A program made the translations under genes and the position numbers. The notes beneath the pieces are model-generated. The model ran no database searches. It had not been told where the DNA came from and saw only the letters and a list, made by a program, of their open reading frames with translations. A stretch of 7,855 bases of DNA from Opitutales bacterium (lineage in GTDB: Bacteria > Verrucomicrobiota > Verrucomicrobiae > Opitutales > CAG-312). The stretch spans positions 1-7,855 of the forward strand of contig JAGAOA010000118.1 of the NCBI GenBank assembly GCA_017623955.1, in the 5' to 3' direction. Positions 1 through 6,530 of this stretch are shown piece after piece. Numbering within the stretch: the stretch's first letter is position 1; the number at the start of each line of letters is the position of its first letter.

Positions 1-60
1 CTCTACTAAAAATAAAGACTCAAAACAGAAGTAATATACATTCTTCTTTTTATAAAACCT

Positions 61-837
61 ATGATTTTTCAAATAATAGAAAGTTCAAGCTCTGGCAATT
101 GTTCTTTTTTAGAGTGCGATGGCGTTAGAATATTAATCGATGCGGGGATTGCAATTACAAAAATTCGTTCATTTTTGGCATCAAAAAATCTTCAACTTGA
201 TGATATTGATGCAGTTTTTATTACACATGAACACTCAGACCACTATAATTCATTATGTCGCTTTAAGAATTGTAACGCAAAGATTTTTGCAAATCGTGCA
301 ACTGCTGAATGTATTAGATACAAAGACTCTTGTACAAAAAATTTAAATTGGCATTTGTTTGAAACAGGCACTGAGTTTGATTTTTATGGTATAAAAGTCC
401 GGTCTTTTTCTATTCCTCACGATACCAGTGATCCTGTCGGTTTTTATTTTGAACACAACGATAAACGTTTAGTATATGCAACTGATATGGGTAAAACAAC
501 ATATTCTGTTCGCGATATTGTTTCACAAGCCGATGTTCTAGTTTTAGAAAGTAATTATTGTCCTAAGATGTTAGAGCGTTCAAATCGTCCATATTATTTG
601 AAAGCCAGAATAAGAGGTTCTTACGGACATTTATCGAATGCTGATACAATAGATTTATTAAAAAATTCAGTTTCTACAAATATTCAAAAAATTTTTTTGG
701 CACATATCTCAAGGGAATGTAACGATTTAGATCATATAGCAGACTTGCTGAATAATAGTGGTTTAGATAGTTCTGTATTATCTAAGATTGAAATAGTTTC
801 TCCATTCTATAAATCTAGTTCGTGTTTCGAGTTTTAA
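61..837 (+). CDS. YycJ/WalJ-type metallo-beta-lactamase-fold hydrolase
   Basis: 258-residue cytoplasmic protein, no signal peptide, full length for the YycJ/WalJ (VicX) group of MBL-fold hydrolases. The start has the family pattern SSSSGNC (residues 8-14) followed by ILIDAG (24-29). The metal-binding motif THEHSDH is intact (H56, H58, D60, H61), and the further ligands are present: H120 (SIPHDTSDP), D142 (YATDMGKT), H190 (YGHLSNAD) and H215 (FLAHISREC), so a two-metal active enzyme is expected. Members are associated with nuclease-like activity or, in Firmicutes, with the WalRK locus; no WalRK genes are seen here, so the substrate is unknown. One variation is LESNYCPKML where many relatives have ESNH/ESNYD. 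ATG 61 is the first start after an in-frame stop at 13-15; no clear Shine-Dalgarno sequence precedes it. The gene ends 23 bases before a hairpin terminator and seems to stand alone, though what lies upstream is outside the window. Confidence 0.9.
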   Translation: MIFQIIESSSSGNCSFLECDGVRILIDAGIAITKIRSFLASKNLQLDDIDAVFITHEHSDHYNSLCRFKNCNAKIFANRATAECIRYKDSCTKNLNWHLFETGTEFDFYGIKVRSFSIPHDTSDPVGFYFEHNDKRLVYATDMGKTTYSVRDIVSQADVLVLESNYCPKMLERSNRPYYLKARIRGSYGHLSNADTIDLLKNSVSTNIQKIFLAHISRECNDLDHIADLLNNSGLDSSVLSKIEIVSPFYKSSSCFEF

Positions 838-860
838 TATTTGTTTTTTTTCTAAACACA

Positions 861-893
861 AAAAAACCGAGCTAAAAATTAGCTCGGTTTTTT
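861..893. terminator. Bidirectional intrinsic terminator between convergent genes
   Basis: A perfect 9-bp stem, CCGAGCTAA at 867-875 with TTAGCTCGG at 879-887, closes a three-base AAA loop. Six A (861-866) precede it and six T (888-893) follow, so it can end transcripts on both strands: the MBL-fold hydrolase gene from the left and the barrel-protein gene from the right. Confidence 0.92.
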
Positions 894-914
894 GTATATT
901 TTCTAAATTTGCAA

Positions 915-2096
915 TTAGTATCTCAACGATGCGCTGAATGTTACTAAGTGTTGATTGTAGTTAGCTTCATCGCATGTGTCACTATCATTGTTAAGATAGT
1001 TGTAATTCAAGCTGAGTGTAACAAACTTATTTGGAACATACGAAACTCCAACTCTTGTGTAAACTGTATCGTCTTCACGATCGATTTGTTCGTAATCAGC
1101 ATTTCTGTAACCCATGCATGCTGTACCTACAATCTTTGGATTAAAGTAGTAATTTACGCCACCTTCACACGATGTATTAATGTATGAATAACGCATAGCA
1201 GAATTACCAAAGTCTCTCAATGCCTTTACATATACGCCACATTTTTCAGATACTTCGTATCCCAATGTGATATTGCCCGACATTGTCCAGTCATTAGATC
1301 TGTCTGCAGTGTCATAATCGCGATATTGTCCGCCGAGATATGCATCGAATGTCAACTTTGGTGCAATTTCACCGTTAGCTGTAAGACCTATAAAATGATC
1401 ATCTCTTTGTGAACCAAATTCATCGTCTGCTGTCATTGGACCATCAAAATAATCAGTCTTGCGATATTGGTACGACATACCAACTGCAACCTTCTGTGTT
1501 ACTCTGTAGAGTACGCTAGCTGGAACTGAGAATGTATCATAGCTTGAATATCTAACATCCCATTTACCACAGTATTCAATTCTGTTCCAATCAAAACCGA
1601 GTGTACCATACATTTTTTCTGAGAAGTCGTACGAACCTTTTACTCCAGCTTTCCACATATTGTAACGGATCAATTCTTCATCAATTATTTGACCTGCCCA
1701 CATCAAGTCTGAGTCATTTTGGTACATCTGGTCAAATGAGAAGTGTGCGTTAACCTTCCAATTTGCTTCAACGTATGATGCATTAGCTATTATATGAGCC
1801 AAGTCACTATCAAAATTCTTATGATCTACATATCTTGTGATGTCTTCATGGAATTTGATGTTAGCCTTGAACTTACTGGTGCGACCATAATCAACTTCAG
1901 CACCTAAACGCAAAGTGCCAGAGTAGTCATCAATCTTATTGTCACTACCAGAAGCGTATGTAATGTTAGAGTTATAGTTACCTAAAACTGCGCCACGGAA
2001 AAAGATATCCATTTGATCTCCAACAGTGACGAGTGGTGCCGATTCAGCTGCCATAGCGAAAGCTGTAAGCAATGATGTTATTAATATTTTTTTCAT
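915..2096 (-). CDS. Secreted outer-membrane beta-barrel protein (porin-like)
   Basis: 393 residues. A signal peptide is clear: MKK, a hydrophobic core (ILITSLLTAFAMA) and a likely signal peptidase I site after A14-M15-A16. The mature part is a run of short amphipathic strands rich in Tyr, Gly, Asn and Asp separated by acidic turns. It ends in a typical outer-membrane beta-signal: the last strand LVTFSASLRY has hydrophobic residues at every second position and a terminal aromatic Y393. It begins with a VTVGDQMDIFFRG strand reminiscent of the putative beta-barrel porin 2 (BBP2_2) group, but I cannot confirm the family. Expected location is the outer membrane; function may be a pore, a surface anchor or a part of an export system. 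It has five cysteines (C176, C286, C310, C327, C375), which is many for a barrel. Lysine codons are often AAG and many Phe/Tyr codons are TTC/TAC, unlike the neighbours, suggesting high expression. The gene is monocistronic between a divergent promoter region and a terminator. Confidence 0.85.
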   Translation of the reverse strand: MKKILITSLLTAFAMAAESAPLVTVGDQMDIFFRGAVLGNYNSNITYASGSDNKIDDYSGTLRLGAEVDYGRTSKFKANIKFHEDITRYVDHKNFDSDLAHIIANASYVEANWKVNAHFSFDQMYQNDSDLMWAGQIIDEELIRYNMWKAGVKGSYDFSEKMYGTLGFDWNRIEYCGKWDVRYSSYDTFSVPASVLYRVTQKVAVGMSYQYRKTDYFDGPMTADDEFGSQRDDHFIGLTANGEIAPKLTFDAYLGGQYRDYDTADRSNDWTMSGNITLGYEVSEKCGVYVKALRDFGNSAMRYSYINTSCEGGVNYYFNPKIVGTACMGYRNADYEQIDREDDTVYTRVGVSYVPNKFVTLSLNYNYLNNDSDTCDEANYNQHLVTFSASLRY

Positions 2097-2162
2097 AATA
2101 TTTGAACTTTCAGTTTGTATTAAAATTTATATCTGAGGTAAAAATTTATCAAATTAGAGCCA

Positions 2163-2190
2163 TTTTTTACATTTATTATATGTTTGTCAA
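2163..2190 (-). promoter_or_regulatory. Promoter-like elements upstream of the barrel-protein gene
   Basis: On the minus strand a perfect TTGACA lies at 2190-2185. A weak -10-like TAAAAA lies at 2169-2164 with a 15-base spacer. A perfect TATAAT at 2180-2175 is only four bases from TTGACA, so the two cannot form one sigma70 promoter together; it may belong to another start. A transcript from here would have a leader of about 60-75 bases before ATG 2096. Base composition is so A/T-rich that chance matches are likely; TTGACA is the strongest element. Confidence 0.4.
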
Positions 2191-2221
2191 GTTTTTTTCT
2201 AATTTATTTTTAATAAAATAT

Positions 2222-2227
2222 TATACT
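2222..2227 (+). promoter_or_regulatory. Possible -10 element of the TPR-protein gene
   Basis: TATACT (5 of 6 matches to TATAAT) lies 56 bases before ATG 2284. No good -35 hexamer is found 16-18 bases upstream. If used, transcription would start near 2234, downstream of TTG 2227, which would exclude that upstream start codon. Confidence 0.3.
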
Positions 2228-2283
2228 TGAAATTTGAATATTATCGTATTTATATCGAGGAAATAAATATATTTCTAATAGTT

Positions 2284-3990
2284 ATGAGTAAGAATATTGA
2301 AAAAAAGAATGGGAAGTCTGTATATCCAGTTTTTGCTGGCATGGCTCAACGCGTTTGTGATGAAAAAGGAAGTTGGTCTTTGCGAATTGTTTGGAGCCGA
2401 GTTGTTGCTATGTTAGTCATTTTGTTTGCACTAATGTACTTGTTAATGACTATTGCCATATTTTGTTTCTTCAAGTATTTTAGAGAATATGATGAAATGT
2501 CTATGATTGACGCAATGACAGTTCCTTTCAATAGGAAAGCTCATTCTGAAAAAATAGGTGAATACAACATAAGACAAGCTAAGGATTATATTAAAGAGGG
2601 CAAAATACGCGAAGCATACGTATGTTTAGTTACAGGATGTAGTCGTTCTCCTAAAAACCTCGAAGGTATGAAAATGCTAGCAGAGTTTTATTTGGTTCTT
2701 TTTAAACGTCCTGATAGAGCACTTGAAACTTTGGAAAGAAGCTTGATTTATGCTGTAAACGATGTTCATTACATTCGTTTGTATATAAAAACTTTGATGG
2801 ACCAAACTGAAGATGCTCGAATAATTAGCGTTGGCGAAAAACTTTTAAAGTTGCCTGACTTAACAAATAACGATGTGAAAATGTATCTGGCAATGGCAAT
2901 TTCTACGGTCTATGCTTATCATGGTAATTATTCAAAATCCAAAGAGCTTATTTGTAAATATAAATTAGAAAAGACTTTACCCGGTATTTTGCGTTTATCT
3001 AAGAATCAGTGGGAGTTGGGAAATCGTGATGAGGCCATAAAAATATTGGCTGAAAATATAGAATATCCTCAAAATAAAGAGGCTATATACGCACTTCTAG
3101 TTAACTATTATATAGCTATGAAAGATTACGATACTGCACGTCGTTATTCAATGTTGCGCTCTTTAGAAAATCCATTTTCTATGGAACAACGTATGGAGTA
3201 TTTAACATTGCTCAAAAATAGTGGAGATATAGAAGGCGTAAAGCGCGATATGGAAATCTTCTTCAATAATTATCAAGACGATAATAAAAGTATGCTTTAT
3301 TTGGCAAATTTTGCTGCAGATATTGGAGATTTGACTTTTATGCGCAGAATTTATGACTTGGCATTTCGTAAGGATTTTCCAGTGGCTCCGTATTGTTTGC
3401 TTTTGCTTGAAACAACAATTACCCAAGGCGATTACAAGTCGGCGGTTGAGTTTGTTGAGGATATAATGCGAACGAAACCAAAGTGGAAAGATAGACACGA
3501 AGATGTTATTTTGTGTTTGCGAGCAGTTGCTTATTATGCTGTTGGAAACTCTAATATGGCTGAAATCTTAATAAGTGATATTGTAAAGAGAAACTCAATA
3601 CAGCCTAAAGTGATGATTGCTACAGCCAGAATGTTTGATAGACTAAATGCTACTTCAGTGTCATTGAGAATACTAGAGCGAGCAGTTGCGTTGTATCCTA
3701 AGCATCAATTGGCATTGACACGTTTAATTCAATCTGAATTGAAGATTGGTATTTCTACAAATCTCCATAAAAATGTTTCAAAACTTTTGAAGATGCGTCG
3801 TCCTCCAAGAGAACTTGTTGCAGATGCTAGAATTAAAATATGTAGTGACAAATTTATTTTTGCATCTGATAGAGAAAATATTATTAAAGAAATTGATCTT
3901 TTGATGAATACAAAAGATGGAAAAGTCTTTACAGATTCGGCAGATAGTATAGATAAAGATAGGTTGATTGATGCTGATTTAGATTTCTAA
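2284..3990 (+). CDS. Membrane-anchored helical-repeat (TPR-like) protein, unknown function
   Basis: 568 residues from ATG 2284. An in-frame TTG at 2227 would add 19 residues, but it overlaps a possible -10 element and the extension is low-complexity Ile/Tyr-rich; ATG 2284 is preferred. Residues 1-39 are basic (KKNGK, WSLRIVWSR), residues 40-64 form one strong transmembrane segment (VVAMLVILFALMYLLMTIAIF core), and about residues 92-485 are amphipathic helices with TPR-like spacing. Examples are AYVCLVTGC...LAEFYLVLFKRPDRALETLERSL (111-154), NQWELGNRDEAIKILAENI (241-259), YYIAMKDYDTARRYSML (275-291), ITQGDYKSAVEFVEDIM (379-395) and SVSLRILERAVALYP (458-472). The tail (545-568) is acidic. By the positive-inside rule the repeats probably face the periplasm, where they would bind partner proteins; this is inferred. 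The gene is divergent from the barrel gene and convergent with ftsZ, with its own terminator, so it is not in the division operon. I do not recognise a specific family name. Confidence 0.85.
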   Translation: MSKNIEKKNGKSVYPVFAGMAQRVCDEKGSWSLRIVWSRVVAMLVILFALMYLLMTIAIFCFFKYFREYDEMSMIDAMTVPFNRKAHSEKIGEYNIRQAKDYIKEGKIREAYVCLVTGCSRSPKNLEGMKMLAEFYLVLFKRPDRALETLERSLIYAVNDVHYIRLYIKTLMDQTEDARIISVGEKLLKLPDLTNNDVKMYLAMAISTVYAYHGNYSKSKELICKYKLEKTLPGILRLSKNQWELGNRDEAIKILAENIEYPQNKEAIYALLVNYYIAMKDYDTARRYSMLRSLENPFSMEQRMEYLTLLKNSGDIEGVKRDMEIFFNNYQDDNKSMLYLANFAADIGDLTFMRRIYDLAFRKDFPVAPYCLLLLETTITQGDYKSAVEFVEDIMRTKPKWKDRHEDVILCLRAVAYYAVGNSNMAEILISDIVKRNSIQPKVMIATARMFDRLNATSVSLRILERAVALYPKHQLALTRLIQSELKIGISTNLHKNVSKLLKMRRPPRELVADARIKICSDKFIFASDRENIIKEIDLLMNTKDGKVFTDSADSIDKDRLIDADLDF

Positions 3991-4006
3991 ATATATAAAA
4001 TTAAAT

Positions 4007-4043
4007 AAAAAACAGACCACTTTAATTGTTGGTCTGTTTTTTT
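4007..4043. terminator. Bidirectional intrinsic terminator between the TPR gene and ftsZ
   Basis: A perfect 9-bp stem, AACAGACCA at 4011-4019 with TGGTCTGTT at 4030-4038, surrounds a 10-base loop. The A tract at 4007-4012 and the T tract at 4037-4043 lengthen the stem and give a U-tract in either direction. It ends the plus-strand TPR gene and the minus-strand ddl-ftsQ-ftsA-ftsZ transcript. Confidence 0.9.
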
Positions 4044-4062
4044 GTTATTCTAGATTTTGTCG

Positions 4063-5331
4063 TTATAACAAAGTTATTTTTATACGTTTTCTCGTAAAAG
4101 TAGGTATATCTATGTCTACGCCTTTACGTTCGTTTCTTGGAGTGTTTTCAAATAGACCTCGTTCATCAAACTCAAAAGTCATTTGTTCTTTTTTTACTTC
4201 TTTATCTTTAGGTTTTGTATCTGGTTTGAATTCAACAAGATTATTTTTAGGAGTTTGTTCGTTGTCGACAACAAGATTTTTTTCTTGGGTTGAAATTTCG
4301 GGTTCATTATAATTTTGTTCTATATCGTCATCAATAATAGATGAATTTGAAATTTCTGCAGGTCTTGTCGATTCTTGAATATCTAAGATTTGAGGCGATT
4401 CTTCTATTACAATTTGTTTTTTTTGTTCTTCATACTTAGATGCAATTACTAAAATTTTAACATCTTTTGTATCTGATGAAGAGCAAACAGAGTAAAATAT
4501 TTTATCGTTTACATCAAATGAATTTCTAGCAGTTTGTAGTATATTTTTAATGTCAGCCATTGAGTAACTTTTAGGACATTTTATAGCTACAAGCATGTTT
4601 TGCGATTTTAAATCACATTCCATTGTAGGTGCAGTTTTTATTTCTAAAAATGCGGCTTCAATATTCTGTAATTGAGCAGTTGCACAACCTGCATATACAC
4701 GCTTTTTTGCGAATGAATTTACCAAAATTTGTTCCTCTATTTTCAAGAAGGCACTTGATGAAAAACCAGCAGCTATTAGTTCTACAATTTGTGCTACTTT
4801 TGTATTTGCATTTTTGTAAGCATTCTCGATACCTTCAGTAGAATTTGCTAGCACTATATCGTTTGATAATTCAATTGCTAGATTTGATTTTTCTTTTAAA
4901 AATTCAAAAGATTTTTTTGCTATATTGATTTTAGATTTGCCTTCTACTTCCATTGGAATGGCTGTTATGGAGATTATAGAAGTAGATTTATCTGCAATTT
5001 TTGTTAATATGGGTGCAATCATACTAGCTGTTCCTCCACCTAACCCAGCTAATATTATAATTTTTTTTGCGTTATGAACAACTTTTGCTAAATACTGTAT
5101 ATATACTTCTGCAACGGCTTTAGCAGCTTTAGTGTTTCCTCCCGTTCCGTGTATAGTATCATCTGATTTTAAAGGTAATTTTTTTTCTACATTTGAATTT
5201 CTAAGGGTATCGATATCAGTATCTATTCCAATTGTTACAACATTTAAAAGCCCCAAATTTTCAACTTCTTCTAGCATTCTGATACCAGCAGAGCCTATGC
5301 CAACTACTCTAATTTTTTGTTCAGTACTCAT
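4063..5331 (-). CDS. ftsZ: Divergent cell division protein FtsZ
   Basis: 422 residues; tubulin-like cytoplasmic scaffold of the division ring. Identified by its position after ftsA and by ordered motifs: T1 loop VVGIGSAGIRM (9-19), T2 GIDTD (35-39), T3 HGTGGNT (61-67), T4 signature GLGGGTASM (96-104) then IAP, T5 MEVEG (127-131), T6 SNDIVL (156-161), and a typical C-terminal subdomain (about 218-300). A polar linker (about 300-403) leads to the FtsA-binding tail DIDIPTFTRKR (406-416), close to the canonical DIPAFLRK. Oddities: the tubulin signature GGGTGTG reads GGGTASM; the T1 GGxGxN reads GSAGIR; the T2 Asn is Asp; and the T7 region has no Asp between 160 and 239, where NxDxxD is normally found. 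The helix leading to T7 seems about four residues shorter than usual. Verrucomicrobial FtsZ is known to be divergent, but these changes predict weak or altered GTP hydrolysis. The ORF is intact, starts 2 bases after the ftsA stop, and its Lys codons in the first third are all AAA where I checked. Alternative: a non-catalytic FtsZ paralogue. Confidence 0.9.
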   Translation of the reverse strand: MSTEQKIRVVGIGSAGIRMLEEVENLGLLNVVTIGIDTDIDTLRNSNVEKKLPLKSDDTIHGTGGNTKAAKAVAEVYIQYLAKVVHNAKKIIILAGLGGGTASMIAPILTKIADKSTSIISITAIPMEVEGKSKINIAKKSFEFLKEKSNLAIELSNDIVLANSTEGIENAYKNANTKVAQIVELIAAGFSSSAFLKIEEQILVNSFAKKRVYAGCATAQLQNIEAAFLEIKTAPTMECDLKSQNMLVAIKCPKSYSMADIKNILQTARNSFDVNDKIFYSVCSSSDTKDVKILVIASKYEEQKKQIVIEESPQILDIQESTRPAEISNSSIIDDDIEQNYNEPEISTQEKNLVVDNEQTPKNNLVEFKPDTKPKDKEVKKEQMTFEFDERGLFENTPRNERKGVDIDIPTFTRKRIKITLL

Positions 5332-5333
5332 AT

Positions 5334-6530
5334 CTAAAAAAGCATATCTTTAATTGTAGTCAACAGACCACTTCGTTTTGATGTTTTCTTTTGTTCGCGA
5401 ACTCTTACGTGTTCTAGCAATCCAATGAGAGTAGCCCAACCTTGCATATGTAAGTGTTTGGGTAAGTCTTCTGCAAAACGACCTTTCGAGCACGGGCGCG
5501 AAAATATTTCGCTTGCTAAATTACAAATATCTGGCGTATTTGAAACTCCTCCAGTTAGAACGATTTCACTTATGGTATCGTCTACCATATATTCGCTGAC
5601 ATCTTCTCTTAGAAATTCTAATAGTTCTATGATTCTAGCACGTACTATTTTGTTTACGGACTCTCCCAAGATTTTTTTATCACCGATTTGTTTATCTCCT
5701 ATTGCCCAGCATATTTTAGACTTGTCATTTTCTTGTATGTTCAATTTGCCTGATGATATTTTTACATTTTCAGCAATCTTCGGAGAAAGACGAAGTCCAA
5801 GAGCTAAGTCGTTTGTAACATGATTTCCTCCAACAGGAATAACTCCGGCTAAAAAGACTTTATTGTTCTTTATAAGAGCATAATCTGTAGTTCCAGCTCC
5901 TATGTCAGCAACGAGAACTCCATCCATTTTTTGTTGAAGTGATGTTACTGCGATTGCAGATGTTATACCAGATAGAATTATGTCGTCAAACTCTAGTCCT
6001 ACACTTCGTATTACATTTGCCATTTCCATGATTCTATCGCTATCGCCATGAATCATCAGATATTCTGCATCAATTTTTTTTCCTACTTTGTTTATAGGAT
6101 CTGTACAATATTTTCCATCAAGATAATATCCACAACAGATTTGTTGAATATAGCATCTGTCGTTTTCTAATTCTTTACGTTTAGCTGCTTTTTTAGCACT
6201 TTCTACGTCATCTTTTTTTACAATTCCATCAGGGCTAGAAACATTAGCAGATCCCAAATTTTTAAATACTTTAATATGTGTTCCACTAATAGCTAATGAT
6301 ATTTTATTGAATTTTACCGAATTGCGATTTTCTGCATTTGATATAGCATCATGAGTTTTATTGTAAGTTTTTGCAACATCTATGATGTCGCCTTTTTTGA
6401 TAGCCATAAAAGTATCAACATCACTTTTTGATATTATGGTTAATTTTTTGCTATCAACAAGCTCGGCTAAGAGGACCTTTATTTTGGATGTTCCCCATTC
6501 AAGTACAGCTACAGTTTTACTTTCGGTCAT
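5334..6530 (-). CDS. ftsA: Cell division protein FtsA
   Basis: 398 residues, actin-like ATPase that anchors FtsZ filaments to the inner membrane. Phosphate-1 motif is VLEWGTSK (9-16), with Glu11 where FtsA and actin usually have Asp (LDIGTSK). The 1C (SHS2) domain is about 83-165 and includes the family pattern YIQQICCGYYLDGK (127-140). Phosphate-2 is VADIGAGTTD (207-216) and the adenosine motif is LTGGVSN (325-331). The C-terminus SGLLTTIKDMLF (387-398) is an amphipathic membrane-targeting helix after a basic linker (REQKKTSKR), as expected for FtsA. Length is near the family norm (about 400-420). Its first 14 bases overlap the end of ftsQ, and ftsZ starts 2 bases after its stop, so expression is probably translationally coupled. 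The Asp-to-Glu change may be typical of this lineage rather than damage; the rest of the nucleotide pocket looks sound. Confidence 0.95.
   Translation of the reverse strand: MTESKTVAVLEWGTSKIKVLLAELVDSKKLTIISKSDVDTFMAIKKGDIIDVAKTYNKTHDAISNAENRNSVKFNKISLAISGTHIKVFKNLGSANVSSPDGIVKKDDVESAKKAAKRKELENDRCYIQQICCGYYLDGKYCTDPINKVGKKIDAEYLMIHGDSDRIMEMANVIRSVGLEFDDIILSGITSAIAVTSLQQKMDGVLVADIGAGTTDYALIKNNKVFLAGVIPVGGNHVTNDLALGLRLSPKIAENVKISSGKLNIQENDKSKICWAIGDKQIGDKKILGESVNKIVRARIIELLEFLREDVSEYMVDDTISEIVLTGGVSNTPDICNLASEIFSRPCSKGRFAEDLPKHLHMQGWATLIGLLEHVRVREQKKTSKRSGLLTTIKDMLF

Noticed and set aside
553..573. ESNYCPKML in the MBL-fold hydrolase as a lost active-site motif
   Set aside because: All metal ligands are present elsewhere and this stretch varies in the family, so no loss of activity can be inferred.
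948..1187. 79-codon plus-strand frame antisense to the barrel gene
   Set aside because: A hydrophobic-looking shadow of the barrel strands in reverse; no promoter or ribosome site.
2175..2190. TTGACA and TATAAT as one promoter for the barrel gene
   Set aside because: Only four bases separate them, far from the 16-18 needed; at most one belongs to a given promoter.
2227..2283. N-terminal extension of the TPR protein from TTG 2227 (19 extra residues)
   Set aside because: TTG is a rare start, it overlaps a TATACT -10-like element, and the extension has no conserved look; ATG 2284 directly precedes a normal basic N-terminus and transmembrane helix.
3202..3498. 98-codon minus-strand open frame antisense to the TPR gene
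   Set aside because: Low-complexity Ile/Lys/Cys composition, no start context and full overlap with a well-supported gene.
4063..5331. Bacterial tubulin (BtubA/B) or plasmid TubZ instead of FtsZ
   Set aside because: The dcw position, the FtsZ-type C-terminal peptide and the length and order of the loops fit FtsZ; BtubA/B keep GGGTGSG and lack this tail.
5425..5823. 132-codon plus-strand open frame antisense to ftsA
   Set aside because: It lies wholly within ftsA, has no family features, and is explained as a shadow of the real gene.
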